From NCBI GenBank assembly GCA_002428085.1, contig DJAA01000036.1, forward strand, positions 1 through 32,504: a stretch of 32,504 bases of DNA, written 5' to 3'. Below, one piece after another: positions 23,783 through 32,478 of this stretch. Each line of letters starts with the position of its first letter. Positions within the stretch are counted from its first letter, which is position 1. The position numbers and the translations under genes were made by a program. The DNA is from Sulfurimonas sp. UBA6014. Lineage in GTDB: Bacteria > Campylobacterota > Campylobacteria > Campylobacterales > Sulfurimonadaceae. The notes beneath the pieces are model-generated. The model was not told the origin of the DNA. It saw nothing but the letters and a program-made list of their open reading frames with translations, and did no database searches.

Positions 23783-25999
23783 TTAAAGGTCTCGCTCGAT
23801 GACTCTTTTAAATGTGTTGAAATAATTATCTTGTAACTGCGTTATGCTCATGGTCACATCGTTGATGACAACAGTGTCTCCGCCGACTGTTCCGATTTTC
23901 TCAACCGCCATACTCTCATCTAACATGGCTTCAAAAGCTTCACAGTTTTCAGGTTTTACTTCAATAATAGCTCGACTCATGCTCTCTGCAAAAATATCAC
24001 GTTCGTCTTCAACGCTCATATCAACATCACAGCCAAGTCCCGAAGTTGCAGCCATTTTAGCCAAAGCGATGGCGACACCGCCACTGCTTGCATCTTTTGC
24101 ACATTCTAACAAGTGTTTTTTATTGCCCTCAATAACTAAATCCCAAAGTGCCAACTCATTTTTGTAGTTGATCGTAGGAAGCATTCCGGCAACTTTATGA
24201 CAGATTTCTTTCATGTACAAAGAGCCGCCAAACTCTGACTGTGACTCACCTACCAAATAAAGTGCATTGCCCTCACCTTGAAAGCTTGACATTAAAACAT
24301 TGTTTTGGTCATCATTTACGCCGACCGTTGCAATGGAAGGAGTTGGAAAAACTGATATGCCGTTTGTTTCGTTGTAAAGTGAAACATTGCCGCCGATAAC
24401 GGGAGTCGTAAGCTCTGCACAGGCTTCTTTTATCCCTAAACACCCTTGTCCAAACTGCCACATCACTTCAGGGTTTTCAGGATTTCCATAGTTTAAACAG
24501 TCTGTAATAGCAAGTGGACGCGCACCGCTCATGGCGACATTTCTACCGCTCTCTATAACAGCTGCGGCAGCTCCGCCTTTTGGGTCAATGTAACAGTAAC
24601 GAACGTTACAATCTGCGCTCATAGCGAGCGCTTTGCCATTTTCTTTTACACGAATAACCGAAGCGTCCAACATGCCGCCTTTTTTGATTGTGTTTGTTTG
24701 CACCATTGAGTCATACTGCGTGTAAATCCACGCTTTATCAACCACTTCCATAGACTTCGTAAGCGTCTCAAATGCCTCTTGATTTGGTACTTTTTCAAAA
24801 TCATCTATTGTCACAGAGGCTAGTGCATCTAAATACGCAGGACGCGTCATAGGACGATTTAAAACTGGGGCTTCCTCACTCACGGGTGCGACAGGAACTT
24901 CGGCACATTTTTCTCCATGCCAAAAAAGTTCCATATTTCCCGTGTCTGTTACTTCGCCCACAACCGCCGCATCTAAGTCCCATTTTTCAAAGATAGCAAT
25001 AATGGCTTGTTCTGAGCCTTTTTTGGCACATAAAAGCATACGTTCTTGCGATTCACTGAGCATAAAATCGTAGGGAGTCATGTTTTGCTCACGAGCGGGA
25101 ACTTTGTCTAAGTGCATAATCATCCCCGAACCAGAACGTCCCGCCATCTCAAACGATGAAGAGGTAAGACCAGCGGCTCCCATATCTTGAATGCCTATAA
25201 CATAATCAGTTTTGAAAAGTTCCAAACACGCTTCAAGGAGAAGTTTTTCAGTAAAAGGGTCACCGACTTGAACGGTCGGACGAAGAGATTTTGACTCTTC
25301 AGTGAAACTATCAGACGACATAACCGCACCGCCAAGACCGTCACGACCTGTTTTTGCACCGACATATATGACCGGATTTCCTGTTCCCTCAGCTTTGCCG
25401 TAAAAAATCTCATCACTTTTTGCAATGCCAAGAGTAAACGCGTTGACTAAAATATTGCCGTTATAACACTCATCAAAACTTGTCTCTCCGCCAATAGTTG
25501 GTACGCCCATGCAGTTGCCGTAGCCGCCAATGCCAGCCGTTACGCCGCGAACCAAATAGCGTTGGTGTGCAGAGACTTTATCATCGTTCATGATGTTGCC
25601 AAAACGTAAAGCATTTAAGTTCGCAACAGGGCGCGCACCCATAGTAAAAATATCGCGCATGATGCCCCCAACTCCCGTAGCAGCACCTTGATACGGCTCT
25701 ATAAACGATGGATGATTGTGTGACTCCATTTTAAACACAGCCGCATATCCATCACCGATATCGATGACTCCAGCATTTTCACCAGGGCCTTGAATAACCC
25801 ACGAAGCTTTAGTCGGGAAACCACTCAAATGAACTTTAGATGATTTATACGAACAATGCTCACTCCACATGGCAGAGAAAATACCTAACTCTACAAGGTT
25901 TGGCTCACGCTTTAAAATCTCTTTTATATGCTTATAATCATCTGATGAGAGTTTATGGTTGGCTAGTTGTTTTTGGATGTCTGGTAATTGTTGGCTCAC
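23783..25999 (-). CDS. purL: Phosphoribosylformylglycinamidine synthase subunit PurL
   Basis: A 738-residue large subunit of FGAM synthase, which makes FGAM from FGAR, ATP and ammonia delivered by PurQ, with PurS as bridge. The length is that of the small, three-protein type, so purQ and purS must be encoded elsewhere. Visible are MWSEHCSYKSSK, VFKMESHNHPSFIEPYQGAA, GGIMRDIFTMGARPVA, QDMGAAGLTSSSFEMAGR and the second half repeat CLNYGNPENPEVMWQF with GGNVSLYNET. The start is GTG, with AGGAAA about 8 bases before it. A TATAAT (minus strand 26044-26039) upstream is the likely -10. It ends in a hairpin terminator. Confidence 0.97.
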   Translation of the reverse strand: MSQQLPDIQKQLANHKLSSDDYKHIKEILKREPNLVELGIFSAMWSEHCSYKSSKVHLSGFPTKASWVIQGPGENAGVIDIGDGYAAVFKMESHNHPSFIEPYQGAATGVGGIMRDIFTMGARPVANLNALRFGNIMNDDKVSAHQRYLVRGVTAGIGGYGNCMGVPTIGGETSFDECYNGNILVNAFTLGIAKSDEIFYGKAEGTGNPVIYVGAKTGRDGLGGAVMSSDSFTEESKSLRPTVQVGDPFTEKLLLEACLELFKTDYVIGIQDMGAAGLTSSSFEMAGRSGSGMIMHLDKVPAREQNMTPYDFMLSESQERMLLCAKKGSEQAIIAIFEKWDLDAAVVGEVTDTGNMELFWHGEKCAEVPVAPVSEEAPVLNRPMTRPAYLDALASVTIDDFEKVPNQEAFETLTKSMEVVDKAWIYTQYDSMVQTNTIKKGGMLDASVIRVKENGKALAMSADCNVRYCYIDPKGGAAAAVIESGRNVAMSGARPLAITDCLNYGNPENPEVMWQFGQGCLGIKEACAELTTPVIGGNVSLYNETNGISVFPTPSIATVGVNDDQNNVLMSSFQGEGNALYLVGESQSEFGGSLYMKEICHKVAGMLPTINYKNELALWDLVIEGNKKHLLECAKDASSGGVAIALAKMAATSGLGCDVDMSVEDERDIFAESMSRAIIEVKPENCEAFEAMLDESMAVEKIGTVGGDTVVINDVTMSITQLQDNYFNTFKRVIERDL

Positions 26000-26038
26000 G
26001 GGAGTTTCCTAAAATATAATTTTTGGTTTTAAAGGGGG

Positions 26039-26044
26039 ATTATA
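26039..26044 (-). promoter_or_regulatory. -10 box of the purL promoter
   Basis: A perfect TATAAT on the minus strand 40 bases before the purL GTG, in the short gap after greB. No good -35 box is seen. Confidence 0.5.
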
Positions 26045-26067
26045 GCAAATTCGCTGTAAAAAGAGTT

Positions 26068-26592
26068 TTAATGAAAAGCGAAGTCCTTGGTGTCTCTTAT
26101 ATTTTTTTTCAATGAAAAAATATTGATATACTGGATTTGTAAAATTTCGTACTCTTTTTTACTCTGTGGAAGATTGACTTTAAAAGTATCCTCTACCGCT
26201 TTGCCCATCATCGCCTTTGCAAGTGGTGCATGGATAGAAATAAGTCCGTTTTGAGGTTCTGACTCTAAAACTCCGCATAAAGTGTACGTTTCTTCTTCCT
26301 CTGTCTCTACGTTTACAAGTCTCACCGTGCTTCCAAAACTCACTTTAGTGTGTAAAAAGAGCGCGGGGTTTATGATTTGTGATTTTTGGATAAATGCATT
26401 GAGGTAAAAAAGACGTTTGTCTATAAAGCGAAGTTTCTCTTTTGCAGCATGATAGTCGGCATTTTCACTTCTGTCACCTTGAGCCGCGGCAACAAGTTTT
26501 TCTTGCGCTACAGCAGGCTTTTGCACTTCTAACAAATACTTAAATTCTTTTACTAAAAGGTCGTAGCCTTCGAGGCTCATAGGCTCTTTCAA
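26068..26592 (-). CDS. greB: Transcript cleavage factor GreB (GreA/GreB family)
   Basis: A 174-residue factor that enters the RNA polymerase secondary channel and rescues backtracked complexes by RNA cleavage. The N-terminal coiled-coil hairpin carries the catalytic tip GDRSENADYHAAKEKLRFID; the following KRLFYL and the overall pattern are closer to GreB than GreA. The C-terminal FKBP-like domain spans ~80-155 (TVRLVNVETEEEETYTLCGV, ISIHAPLAKAMMGKAVED). About 15-18 residues beyond the usual family end (after EILQIQYI) are a short basic tail. It follows the 26602 gene by 9 bases, so they are probably co-transcribed. Confidence 0.85.
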   Translation of the reverse strand: MKEPMSLEGYDLLVKEFKYLLEVQKPAVAQEKLVAAAQGDRSENADYHAAKEKLRFIDKRLFYLNAFIQKSQIINPALFLHTKVSFGSTVRLVNVETEEEETYTLCGVLESEPQNGLISIHAPLAKAMMGKAVEDTFKVNLPQSKKEYEILQIQYINIFSLKKNIRDTKDFAFH

Positions 26593-26601
26593 AAAAACTC
26601 T

Positions 26602-26928
26602 TTAGTGTGAAAAACCCAAGATATAGTAAGCATTTTTACTCTCTACTTTTTCAACATCTACTTTAAACTTCTCACTGAAATGTTGAATTTTCTCATGAGC
26701 TTCTTGTGCTATTTCGATGCTTGGCGCATCAACTTTTATCTTAAAATTGTCTCTTGTATTTGACATAACAACACATGAACCATCCACTTTTAGGGCATCA
26801 TGAAGGTCCATAATATGCTTTTGAATTTTTTCATATCCAAGGGTATTTTCTTCTATTTTTTGAAGTTGACTCAGTAGTGCATCGTTTGGAACATAGCCTA
26901 ACTGAGTGAGCATCGCGTCTCGTTGCAT
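26602..26928 (-). CDS. Small hypothetical protein upstream of greB
   Basis: A 108-residue cytoplasmic protein that I do not recognise. The first half is helical (MLTQLGYVPNDALLSQLQKIEENT...IQKHIMDLHDALK); the second half alternates strand and helix (SCVVMSNTRDNFKIKVD, then SIEIAQEAHEKIQHFSEKF and YYILGFSH). The ATG at 26928 is chosen over the longer frame (to 26964) because AAGGA lies 6 bases upstream; the longer version would begin inside an inverted repeat. It is divergent from the HDOD gene and 9 bases ahead of greB. Confidence 0.65.
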   Translation of the reverse strand: MQRDAMLTQLGYVPNDALLSQLQKIEENTLGYEKIQKHIMDLHDALKVDGSCVVMSNTRDNFKIKVDAPSIEIAQEAHEKIQHFSEKFKVDVEKVESKNAYYILGFSH

Positions 26929-26939
26929 TTTTTTTCCTT

Positions 26940-26964
26940 GTGTTATTTGCAAAAATAATAACAC
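26940..26964. repeat. Perfect inverted repeat next to the ribosome site of the 26602 gene
   Basis: GTGTTATT and AATAACAC form a perfect 8-bp inverted repeat with a 9-base spacer. The left arm abuts the AAGGA ribosome site of the minus-strand gene, and the repeat sits in the divergent region before the HDOD operon. It could be an operator or an RNA hairpin; a T run follows on the plus strand. Confidence 0.55.
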
Positions 26965-27004
26965 TTTTTTGTAAATATTTAGTTTTTTTTATACTAGAAT
27001 GTAC

Positions 27005-27010
27005 TATAAT
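27005..27010 (+). promoter_or_regulatory. -10 box of the HDOD-rnr-holA promoter
   Basis: A perfect TATAAT lies 33 bases before the ATG at 27043, behind a T-rich stretch and without an obvious -35 box. Its presence argues against the upstream TTG at 27010, which overlaps it, as start codon. Confidence 0.6.
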
Positions 27011-27042
27011 TGCTCACAAAAATTAAACTCAAAGAGTGCATA

Positions 27043-27852
27043 ATGACTGAAGACTTACTAAAAAAAATCAAGCAACTGCCACCTTTACCAGAGTCTGCCC
27101 TAAAAATCGAAGCTGTCTACCAAGACCCAAACAGCAGCTTCAATGATATGGTAAAAATCTTGGAAAAAGACCCTCTCTTAACTGCAGATATTTTAAAAGC
27201 TGCAAACTCCCCTTTGTATGGCTTCTCTCGTGAAATCAACGCAATTTCGCAAGCAGTAGGACTTTTTGGGATGGGGACAGTTCGAGGATTTGCCCTTGCA
27301 TCAATAGTGAAAAAAAGTTTTACACTCGACCTCTCTCCCTATGGCATCAACAGCGATATGTTCTCAGCACTCTCTAAAAAACAGCATGCGCTCATAACAA
27401 GCTGGTGCATTAAAAAAGAGAATAAACTTCTTGGGGTTTTATCCCCTGCAGCATTTTTAGTTGAAATTGGAAAAGTTTTAATCTCGCAACAAATCATTGC
27501 GGAGAACAAACAAATAGCTTTTCGAGATGCACTAGCAGAACTTCAAGATGTTGAAGCGGCAGAGAGAAAAGTAATCGGTATCGATACTCCTGAAATTAGT
27601 GCTCAAATTTTCGAGCATTGGAGATTTGAAGAGAGTCTTGTAAGCGTTATAAGACACTGTTTAGACCCAGAAAAAGCGGACGAATCTGATAAAAAAGCAG
27701 CAAAAATTTTACAAGTCGTCAGAGTAGCTGTCCCTATTAACGGAGTTATCACAGAAGCAAGTGCTCATGAGGCAAAGAAGCTCATTGAAAAGTATAAACT
27801 TGATTTGCCAAGTTTTGAAGAAAGCATCAAAAATTTGACGAACAATAATTGA
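27043..27852 (+). CDS. HDOD domain protein
   Basis: A 269-residue cytosolic protein built around an HDOD domain (about residues 8-205): LPPLPESALKIEAVYQDPNS, VKILEKDPLLTADILKAANS PLYG and AISQAVGLFGMGTVRGFALA are typical. HDOD proteins are HD-superfamily relatives that mostly lack catalytic metal ligands and act as signalling scaffolds. The frame extends to a TTG at 27010, but that overlaps the -10 box; AAAGAG before the ATG at 27043 supports the shorter start. Its TGA overlaps the TTG start of the RNase R gene, so the two are coupled. Specific role unknown. Confidence 0.88.
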   Translation: MTEDLLKKIKQLPPLPESALKIEAVYQDPNSSFNDMVKILEKDPLLTADILKAANSPLYGFSREINAISQAVGLFGMGTVRGFALASIVKKSFTLDLSPYGINSDMFSALSKKQHALITSWCIKKENKLLGVLSPAAFLVEIGKVLISQQIIAENKQIAFRDALAELQDVEAAERKVIGIDTPEISAQIFEHWRFEESLVSVIRHCLDPEKADESDKKAAKILQVVRVAVPINGVITEASAHEAKKLIEKYKLDLPSFEESIKNLTNNN

Positions 27853-29789
27853 AATCTTTACTTATCAGGCTCACCCTTGGGTTAAGTGAGCAAGATATTG
27901 GTCCCGATGAGCGTATTCATATCAATCTTTTTTTGAGCAAAAACTATCTCACCTTCCATGACAATTTATACAAATTCAACTCAAAATACCGTGCCGGAAC
28001 CCTAGGGCTTGTCCAAAACGGAACTGCTTACTTAAACGTCATTGGGGAAAATATTCGTGATTTGTACATAGGCGAAGGGGATTTGACCACCGCCAAAGAG
28101 GGCGACCTTGTCATAGCGCAAAGACTTCTAGGAGTTCGTGGAGCGCCTCGTGCAAAAATAGTAGAGATTCTTGGACGAGCTGTAAGCTACAGTATTGCCT
28201 ATATCATCAAAAAAGGTGATTCCAAATTATTGGTGGACTTAAAAACTGACTTTGCAATTGGCGCAGGTCTGAGCGAAGAGGAACTTCTCGTTTGTGAAGT
28301 TGGTGATGTTTTCAAGATAGACAACCAAGAAAATGCGGTCATGGAAAAACTAGGCAACATCAACGACCCCCTTGTAGATGAGAAAATCGTCCTTGCACAG
28401 TTTAACAAACATGACGCATTCGAGAGAGAAGTTTTAGATATCGCCTCTTCATTTGAGAGTGTCGACGCTTCCAAATACCCAAAACGAAAAGACCTAAGAA
28501 ACCTCCCCTTTTGCACCATCGACCCTGTCACTGCAAAAGACTACGACGATGCCATTTACTGGGATGATGAAAATACAACTCTTTATGTCGCCATTGCCGA
28601 TGTGAGTGAATACGTCAAACCCTTTGGACCTATAGACAACGAAGCTATTTATAGAAGTTTTTCTATCTATTTTCCACATCGCTCCATTCCCATGCTTCCA
28701 CGACAGCTCAGCGAAACACTCTGTTCCCTGCAGCCAAATGTAGATAGACTTGCTTATGTTTTTGAGATGAAACTTGATTTAGCCTCTTTAAAAGTGACAA
28801 AATCTGAAGTTTTTGAAGCAATTATTCACTCAAAAAGAAGATTTAACTACGAAGAGATAGATGAGTTTTTTGAAGGAAAATTGCAAGCCAAAACAGAGAA
28901 CGAGCACCAAATTTTTGAGTATTTAAAAAAATTAAGGCCTATCACCGATGCACTCAAAGTGCAAAGACTTCAAATAGGGTACGATTTTCGCTCTAAAGAG
29001 CTAGAGATGTTTATCGATGAAAAATCTAACATTACACACACAACGTATGCTGAAGAAACTCCCTCTCATGCGCTTATAGAAGACTGTATGCTTTTGGCGA
29101 ATAAAGCAGCTGCTGCTAGGTTTGAGCGAGGTATTTTTCGTATCCATGAGCCACCAAATCAGCTAAAACTTCAAATACTCTACCAAGAATTAGCTGGCAT
29201 CGGTATGCTCATTGATATCAAATCAACCATAAAAGAGACGATTACTGACATACAAAAACAAGCAAGAGATATGGCTCTTGAGTCAGAAGTTGACACACTC
29301 ATCATCCGCTCGCAAATGCAAGCAAGATACTCGCCCTTAAACTCTGGTCACTTTGGTTTGGGCTTTGAGGCTTACACCCATTTTACCTCACCGATTCGCC
29401 GCTATAGCGACCTCATTGTCCATCGTTTACTCAAAGCCATCGACAATAATGACACAGCTGAGAGCTCTTATGTTTTGAGAAACATAGAAGTACTGAGTAT
29501 GACAATTAGCGAAAAAGAGAGAGAAGCCAGCACTGTAGAGAATGAATTTATGGCAAGAAAATTTGCAAGATGGGCAAATGAGCATAAAGATGAAATTTTC
29601 AAAGCACGGATCAATGCAACCGAGCCAGAAGTAAAAGCAGAACTTCATGACACTATCATGGGTGCAAGACTTACTATCACCGCCCATGAAAATCCAGTCC
29701 TTTTTGAAGATGTTCTCATCAAAATAGAGAGCGTCGACATACAAAAAGCCAAAATATTTGCTAGCATCATCAAAAGTGAAGAAGAGTAA
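27849..29789 (+). CDS. rnr: Ribonuclease R-type 3'-5' exoribonuclease (short form)
   Basis: A 646-residue RNase II/R-family exoribonuclease. The N-terminal cold-shock/OB-like part (~1-200) precedes the RNB catalytic domain (~210-540) with the Asp cluster in TIDPVTAKDYDDAIYWDD and the signatures YFPHRSIPMLPRQLSETLCS L and FTSPIRRYSDLIVHRLL. It is much shorter than enterobacterial RNase R (~810) and close in length to the Helicobacter enzyme; the C-terminal ~90 residues hold at most a reduced S1 domain (IMGARLTITAHE...). The start is a TTG overlapping the HDOD stop (TTGA), with no strong ribosome site, so translation depends on coupling. Its TAA overlaps the holA ATG. Confidence 0.92.
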   Translation: MKSLLIRLTLGLSEQDIGPDERIHINLFLSKNYLTFHDNLYKFNSKYRAGTLGLVQNGTAYLNVIGENIRDLYIGEGDLTTAKEGDLVIAQRLLGVRGAPRAKIVEILGRAVSYSIAYIIKKGDSKLLVDLKTDFAIGAGLSEEELLVCEVGDVFKIDNQENAVMEKLGNINDPLVDEKIVLAQFNKHDAFEREVLDIASSFESVDASKYPKRKDLRNLPFCTIDPVTAKDYDDAIYWDDENTTLYVAIADVSEYVKPFGPIDNEAIYRSFSIYFPHRSIPMLPRQLSETLCSLQPNVDRLAYVFEMKLDLASLKVTKSEVFEAIIHSKRRFNYEEIDEFFEGKLQAKTENEHQIFEYLKKLRPITDALKVQRLQIGYDFRSKELEMFIDEKSNITHTTYAEETPSHALIEDCMLLANKAAAARFERGIFRIHEPPNQLKLQILYQELAGIGMLIDIKSTIKETITDIQKQARDMALESEVDTLIIRSQMQARYSPLNSGHFGLGFEAYTHFTSPIRRYSDLIVHRLLKAIDNNDTAESSYVLRNIEVLSMTISEKEREASTVENEFMARKFARWANEHKDEIFKARINATEPEVKAELHDTIMGARLTITAHENPVLFEDVLIKIESVDIQKAKIFASIIKSEEE

Positions 29790-30751
29790 TGAACCAAAGT
29801 GAGCTAGAGAGGCATATCCAAAAAAAAACTCTCTCAAACAATTTTGTATTTTTTGGAGAGAGCAGCTTTCTTATTGATTTATATACAAAAAAAGTAAGCA
29901 CTATCGAGGATGCTTCCATGCTCTCTTTGTACCATGATGAGTATGATTTCAACTCTGCAAAAGCACATCTCTCTCAGGCCTCACTTTTTGGAGATAGAAA
30001 TGTTTTAATCCTCAAGAGTGAAAAAAAAATAGATAAAAAACAAGTTGATGCGCTTATAGATTTGTGTGAAAAAAATGCAGACAATATTTTAGTTTATGCT
30101 TATTATGGAAGCGACTATACATCATACAAAAATGCTTTTGCGAAAAAGAGCACCATGAGCGTGAGATTTTTCCATCCTAAAGATGCCGAAGCTCTTAACA
30201 TCGTCATGCAAATAGCCCACGAAAAAAAAGTAAAAATCGACAGACACTCTCTCTCACATCTCCTGCAGTTACAAAACGGTGACGTAGCACTTGCATGTAA
30301 TGAAATAGAAAAGTTTTCAATCTACGACAAAGAGATTACGATTAAAGACATCGACAATCTTGTTTTTGGCTTAGCAGAAATCAGCGTAGAGGCGTTGATA
30401 CGGAAAATTTTGAACAAAAAAGATTTTACCCAAGATTTAAGAAATCTCCTTGATCACGGCGAAGACGAGATACGAATCCTCACAGGCATTACAAGCTACA
30501 TAACACAACTTTACATGTTTAATATTTATATGCGCATCAACGGAGCTCCAAATGCACTCGCCATACTTGGATACGCACCTCCCTCTTTTGTAGTTGAAGA
30601 AAAAGTTGCACAAGCCCACAAACTAAAACCTGCAACTTATGCAAAGCTTCATGAGTTGCTTTTAGAGAGTGAGCTCAAAATGAAATCTAAAGATACAGAT
30701 ACGGAGGCTATTTTGCTCTCAACTTTGATTCGGATTCAAAAACTCCTCTAA
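29789..30751 (+). CDS. holA: DNA polymerase III delta subunit HolA
   Basis: A 320-residue clamp-loader subunit that opens the beta sliding clamp. The N-terminal part is an AAA+-like fold without an intact P-loop, as usual for delta (FFGESSFLIDLYTKKV, DEYDFNSAKAHLSQASLFGD RNVL, where ASLFGDR is the typical segment). The C-terminal half is helical (LLQLQNGDVALACNEIEKFS, the collar-type region). The ATG overlaps the RNase R stop as TAATG. The rnr-holA order is also seen in Helicobacter, supporting both calls. Confidence 0.88.
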   Translation: MNQSELERHIQKKTLSNNFVFFGESSFLIDLYTKKVSTIEDASMLSLYHDEYDFNSAKAHLSQASLFGDRNVLILKSEKKIDKKQVDALIDLCEKNADNILVYAYYGSDYTSYKNAFAKKSTMSVRFFHPKDAEALNIVMQIAHEKKVKIDRHSLSHLLQLQNGDVALACNEIEKFSIYDKEITIKDIDNLVFGLAEISVEALIRKILNKKDFTQDLRNLLDHGEDEIRILTGITSYITQLYMFNIYMRINGAPNALAILGYAPPSFVVEEKVAQAHKLKPATYAKLHELLLESELKMKSKDTDTEAILLSTLIRIQKLL

Positions 30752-30759
30752 GGCTTCCC

Positions 30760-32478
30760 ATGAATAAATTCAACCACCTTCTCTTAAAATATCCACAAAT
30801 CATTCTTATGTTGCTCATCTGCACAGTATATCTTTTTTTTCAAATGGACATGATGCTTCGCACAACAGGTGACGAGAAAACATATATTGCACAGGCTCTT
30901 GAGATGCATGAGAGTGGCTCTTGGTTTGTTCAAACATGGTCACAAGAGCATGATTACTACAAAGGACCTCTGCATTTTATTTTACTGAGAATTGGTTTTT
31001 TTATTTTTGGCGGAAGTATGTTTGCTACACTGTATATGAATTTTTTTCTTCTTATCATCGCCACGCTCTTTTTGTATAATTTTTTCCTCAAAGAGACACA
31101 AGATAAATCTTGGGCGCTCTTTTATGCAGGAAGTTTCGCAACAGGAATCGGACTCCATGCACATATGTTTGCCTCACAAATGGAGGCGGAATTAGTCACC
31201 CTGTATGCAATCATCATGTATTTTTTAAATAAAGTAGACACTTCAAAGCACTCGATTGATCAGATAATTTTATGGTCGCTCATCGGTTTAGTCGGATGGT
31301 TAAAATCACCTGCTTACAGCATTTTTTTAGCCATAAGCGTACTTCTTTATTGGATTTTTACAGCACAACTACGACAAAGAGTAGAAGAAAAAATAACTTG
31401 GATAGCCTTTTTTGCAGGGGTTCTTGTAGGTGTTGGCGGGTATCTCCCCATCCTTATACAAGATGGAGATACCTTTATCCAAACGTACATCATAAAAGAA
31501 TCTCTCAGTAAAGGTGCCAACGGTGTCCCTTGGCAAAGTGCATTTTTTCCAGTTTTTACTTACTATCTCGCACCGTGGATGTTTGCATCAATCTTCTCTT
31601 TTTTTATAGCGATTTATACTATTTTTTCAAAAAAATCAACACTCCTCACTAAAAATGAGCTCAAACTCGTAAAACTTGCTTTGGCAATCATCCTGCCAAC
31701 CCTCACTTTTTTTGTGATGCATCCTTATCGAGGGGAAATTTACGCTTTACCAACTGTAAGTGCCACTTGGCTCATTGCACTTCTCTACTGGAGAGCCTAC
31801 ACTTTAAAGTTTGAAAAAACCTATGTGTGGCTCATGAGAGCAAGCGTTATTGTTTTGTCTGCCGTTCCTATCCTCATCGTTACCATGACGATTCACTTTT
31901 CACCCATGCCAGACTTTTGGCCAAATTCGCTTCTCTGCATTGCGATTTTTGGTGGAACCTTTAGTATTGTGTTTGTATTTTATTTCTCAAAACAAGTATC
32001 AAAAAAAGGTCCAGCAGTATTAATTGTTGCATTTGTCCCTCTGTATATTTTACTAGGACTCCTCTTACAATCTTTTGGAAAAGAAGAAATGAGAGGTTTG
32101 CAAGAGTATATCACGCATAATAAAATCACAAAACCTATAGGCTACTACAACATCCACAGAAATGTATGGAGCGAATATGGATACCTTAATTTTTGGGTGC
32201 AACATAAAATTGTTGGCATTCATACGAAAGAAAGCCTCAAAGAGTGGCTAGAAAATGGCGGCATTATTATCCTCCCTTCACAAGTAAAATTTGAAACTTT
32301 TCAAACACAAGTAGAGGAACTCCTTCCCCAAGCCAAACTTCAAGTAACCCCATGGAAAAGATGGCTCACCCATGGAAAAGATGAAAACGGCGAATCAAGA
32401 TTTGCAAAATACTGGCGAACAAAAGATATACAAACCATACAACAAGATTTTTACATCATAACAGATGTTACGCACTAA
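30760..32478 (+). CDS. GT-C family membrane glycosyltransferase (GT39/ArnT-like)
   Basis: A 572-residue protein with about 11-13 membrane helices and a ~115-residue C-terminal soluble part. The first outer loop carries the expected Asp-Glu pair in RTTGDEKTYIAQA (Asp38-Glu39), followed by DYYKGPLHFILLRIGFFIFG GS, which matches the 'kpPl...lfG.s' region of ArnT/PMT enzymes. These move a sugar from a polyprenyl-phosphate carrier to lipid A, protein or another acceptor outside the membrane; substrates cannot be told here. It starts 8 bases after holA and probably reads from the same transcript. Near the C-terminus (32349-32383) a 15-base direct repeat occurs. Confidence 0.8.
   Translation: MNKFNHLLLKYPQIILMLLICTVYLFFQMDMMLRTTGDEKTYIAQALEMHESGSWFVQTWSQEHDYYKGPLHFILLRIGFFIFGGSMFATLYMNFFLLIIATLFLYNFFLKETQDKSWALFYAGSFATGIGLHAHMFASQMEAELVTLYAIIMYFLNKVDTSKHSIDQIILWSLIGLVGWLKSPAYSIFLAISVLLYWIFTAQLRQRVEEKITWIAFFAGVLVGVGGYLPILIQDGDTFIQTYIIKESLSKGANGVPWQSAFFPVFTYYLAPWMFASIFSFFIAIYTIFSKKSTLLTKNELKLVKLALAIILPTLTFFVMHPYRGEIYALPTVSATWLIALLYWRAYTLKFEKTYVWLMRASVIVLSAVPILIVTMTIHFSPMPDFWPNSLLCIAIFGGTFSIVFVFYFSKQVSKKGPAVLIVAFVPLYILLGLLLQSFGKEEMRGLQEYITHNKITKPIGYYNIHRNVWSEYGYLNFWVQHKIVGIHTKESLKEWLENGGIIILPSQVKFETFQTQVEELLPQAKLQVTPWKRWLTHGKDENGESRFAKYWRTKDIQTIQQDFYIITDVTH
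32349..32383 (+). repeat. 15-base direct repeat with 20-base period inside the glycosyltransferase gene
   Basis: CCCATGGAAAAGATG occurs at 32349-32363 and again at 32369-32383. The 20-base offset is not a multiple of three, so the copies are read in different frames (PWKRW and HGKD). Confidence 0.8.

Noticed and set aside
18599..25999. A purine operon from purL to purH
   Set aside because: purL ends in a terminator, and a small secreted protein, a porin and a chemoreceptor lie between, so the two are separate units.
27010..27042. Upstream TTG start for the HDOD protein
   Set aside because: It overlaps the TATAAT box at 27005-27010 and would not be transcribed; the ATG at 27043 has a ribosome site.
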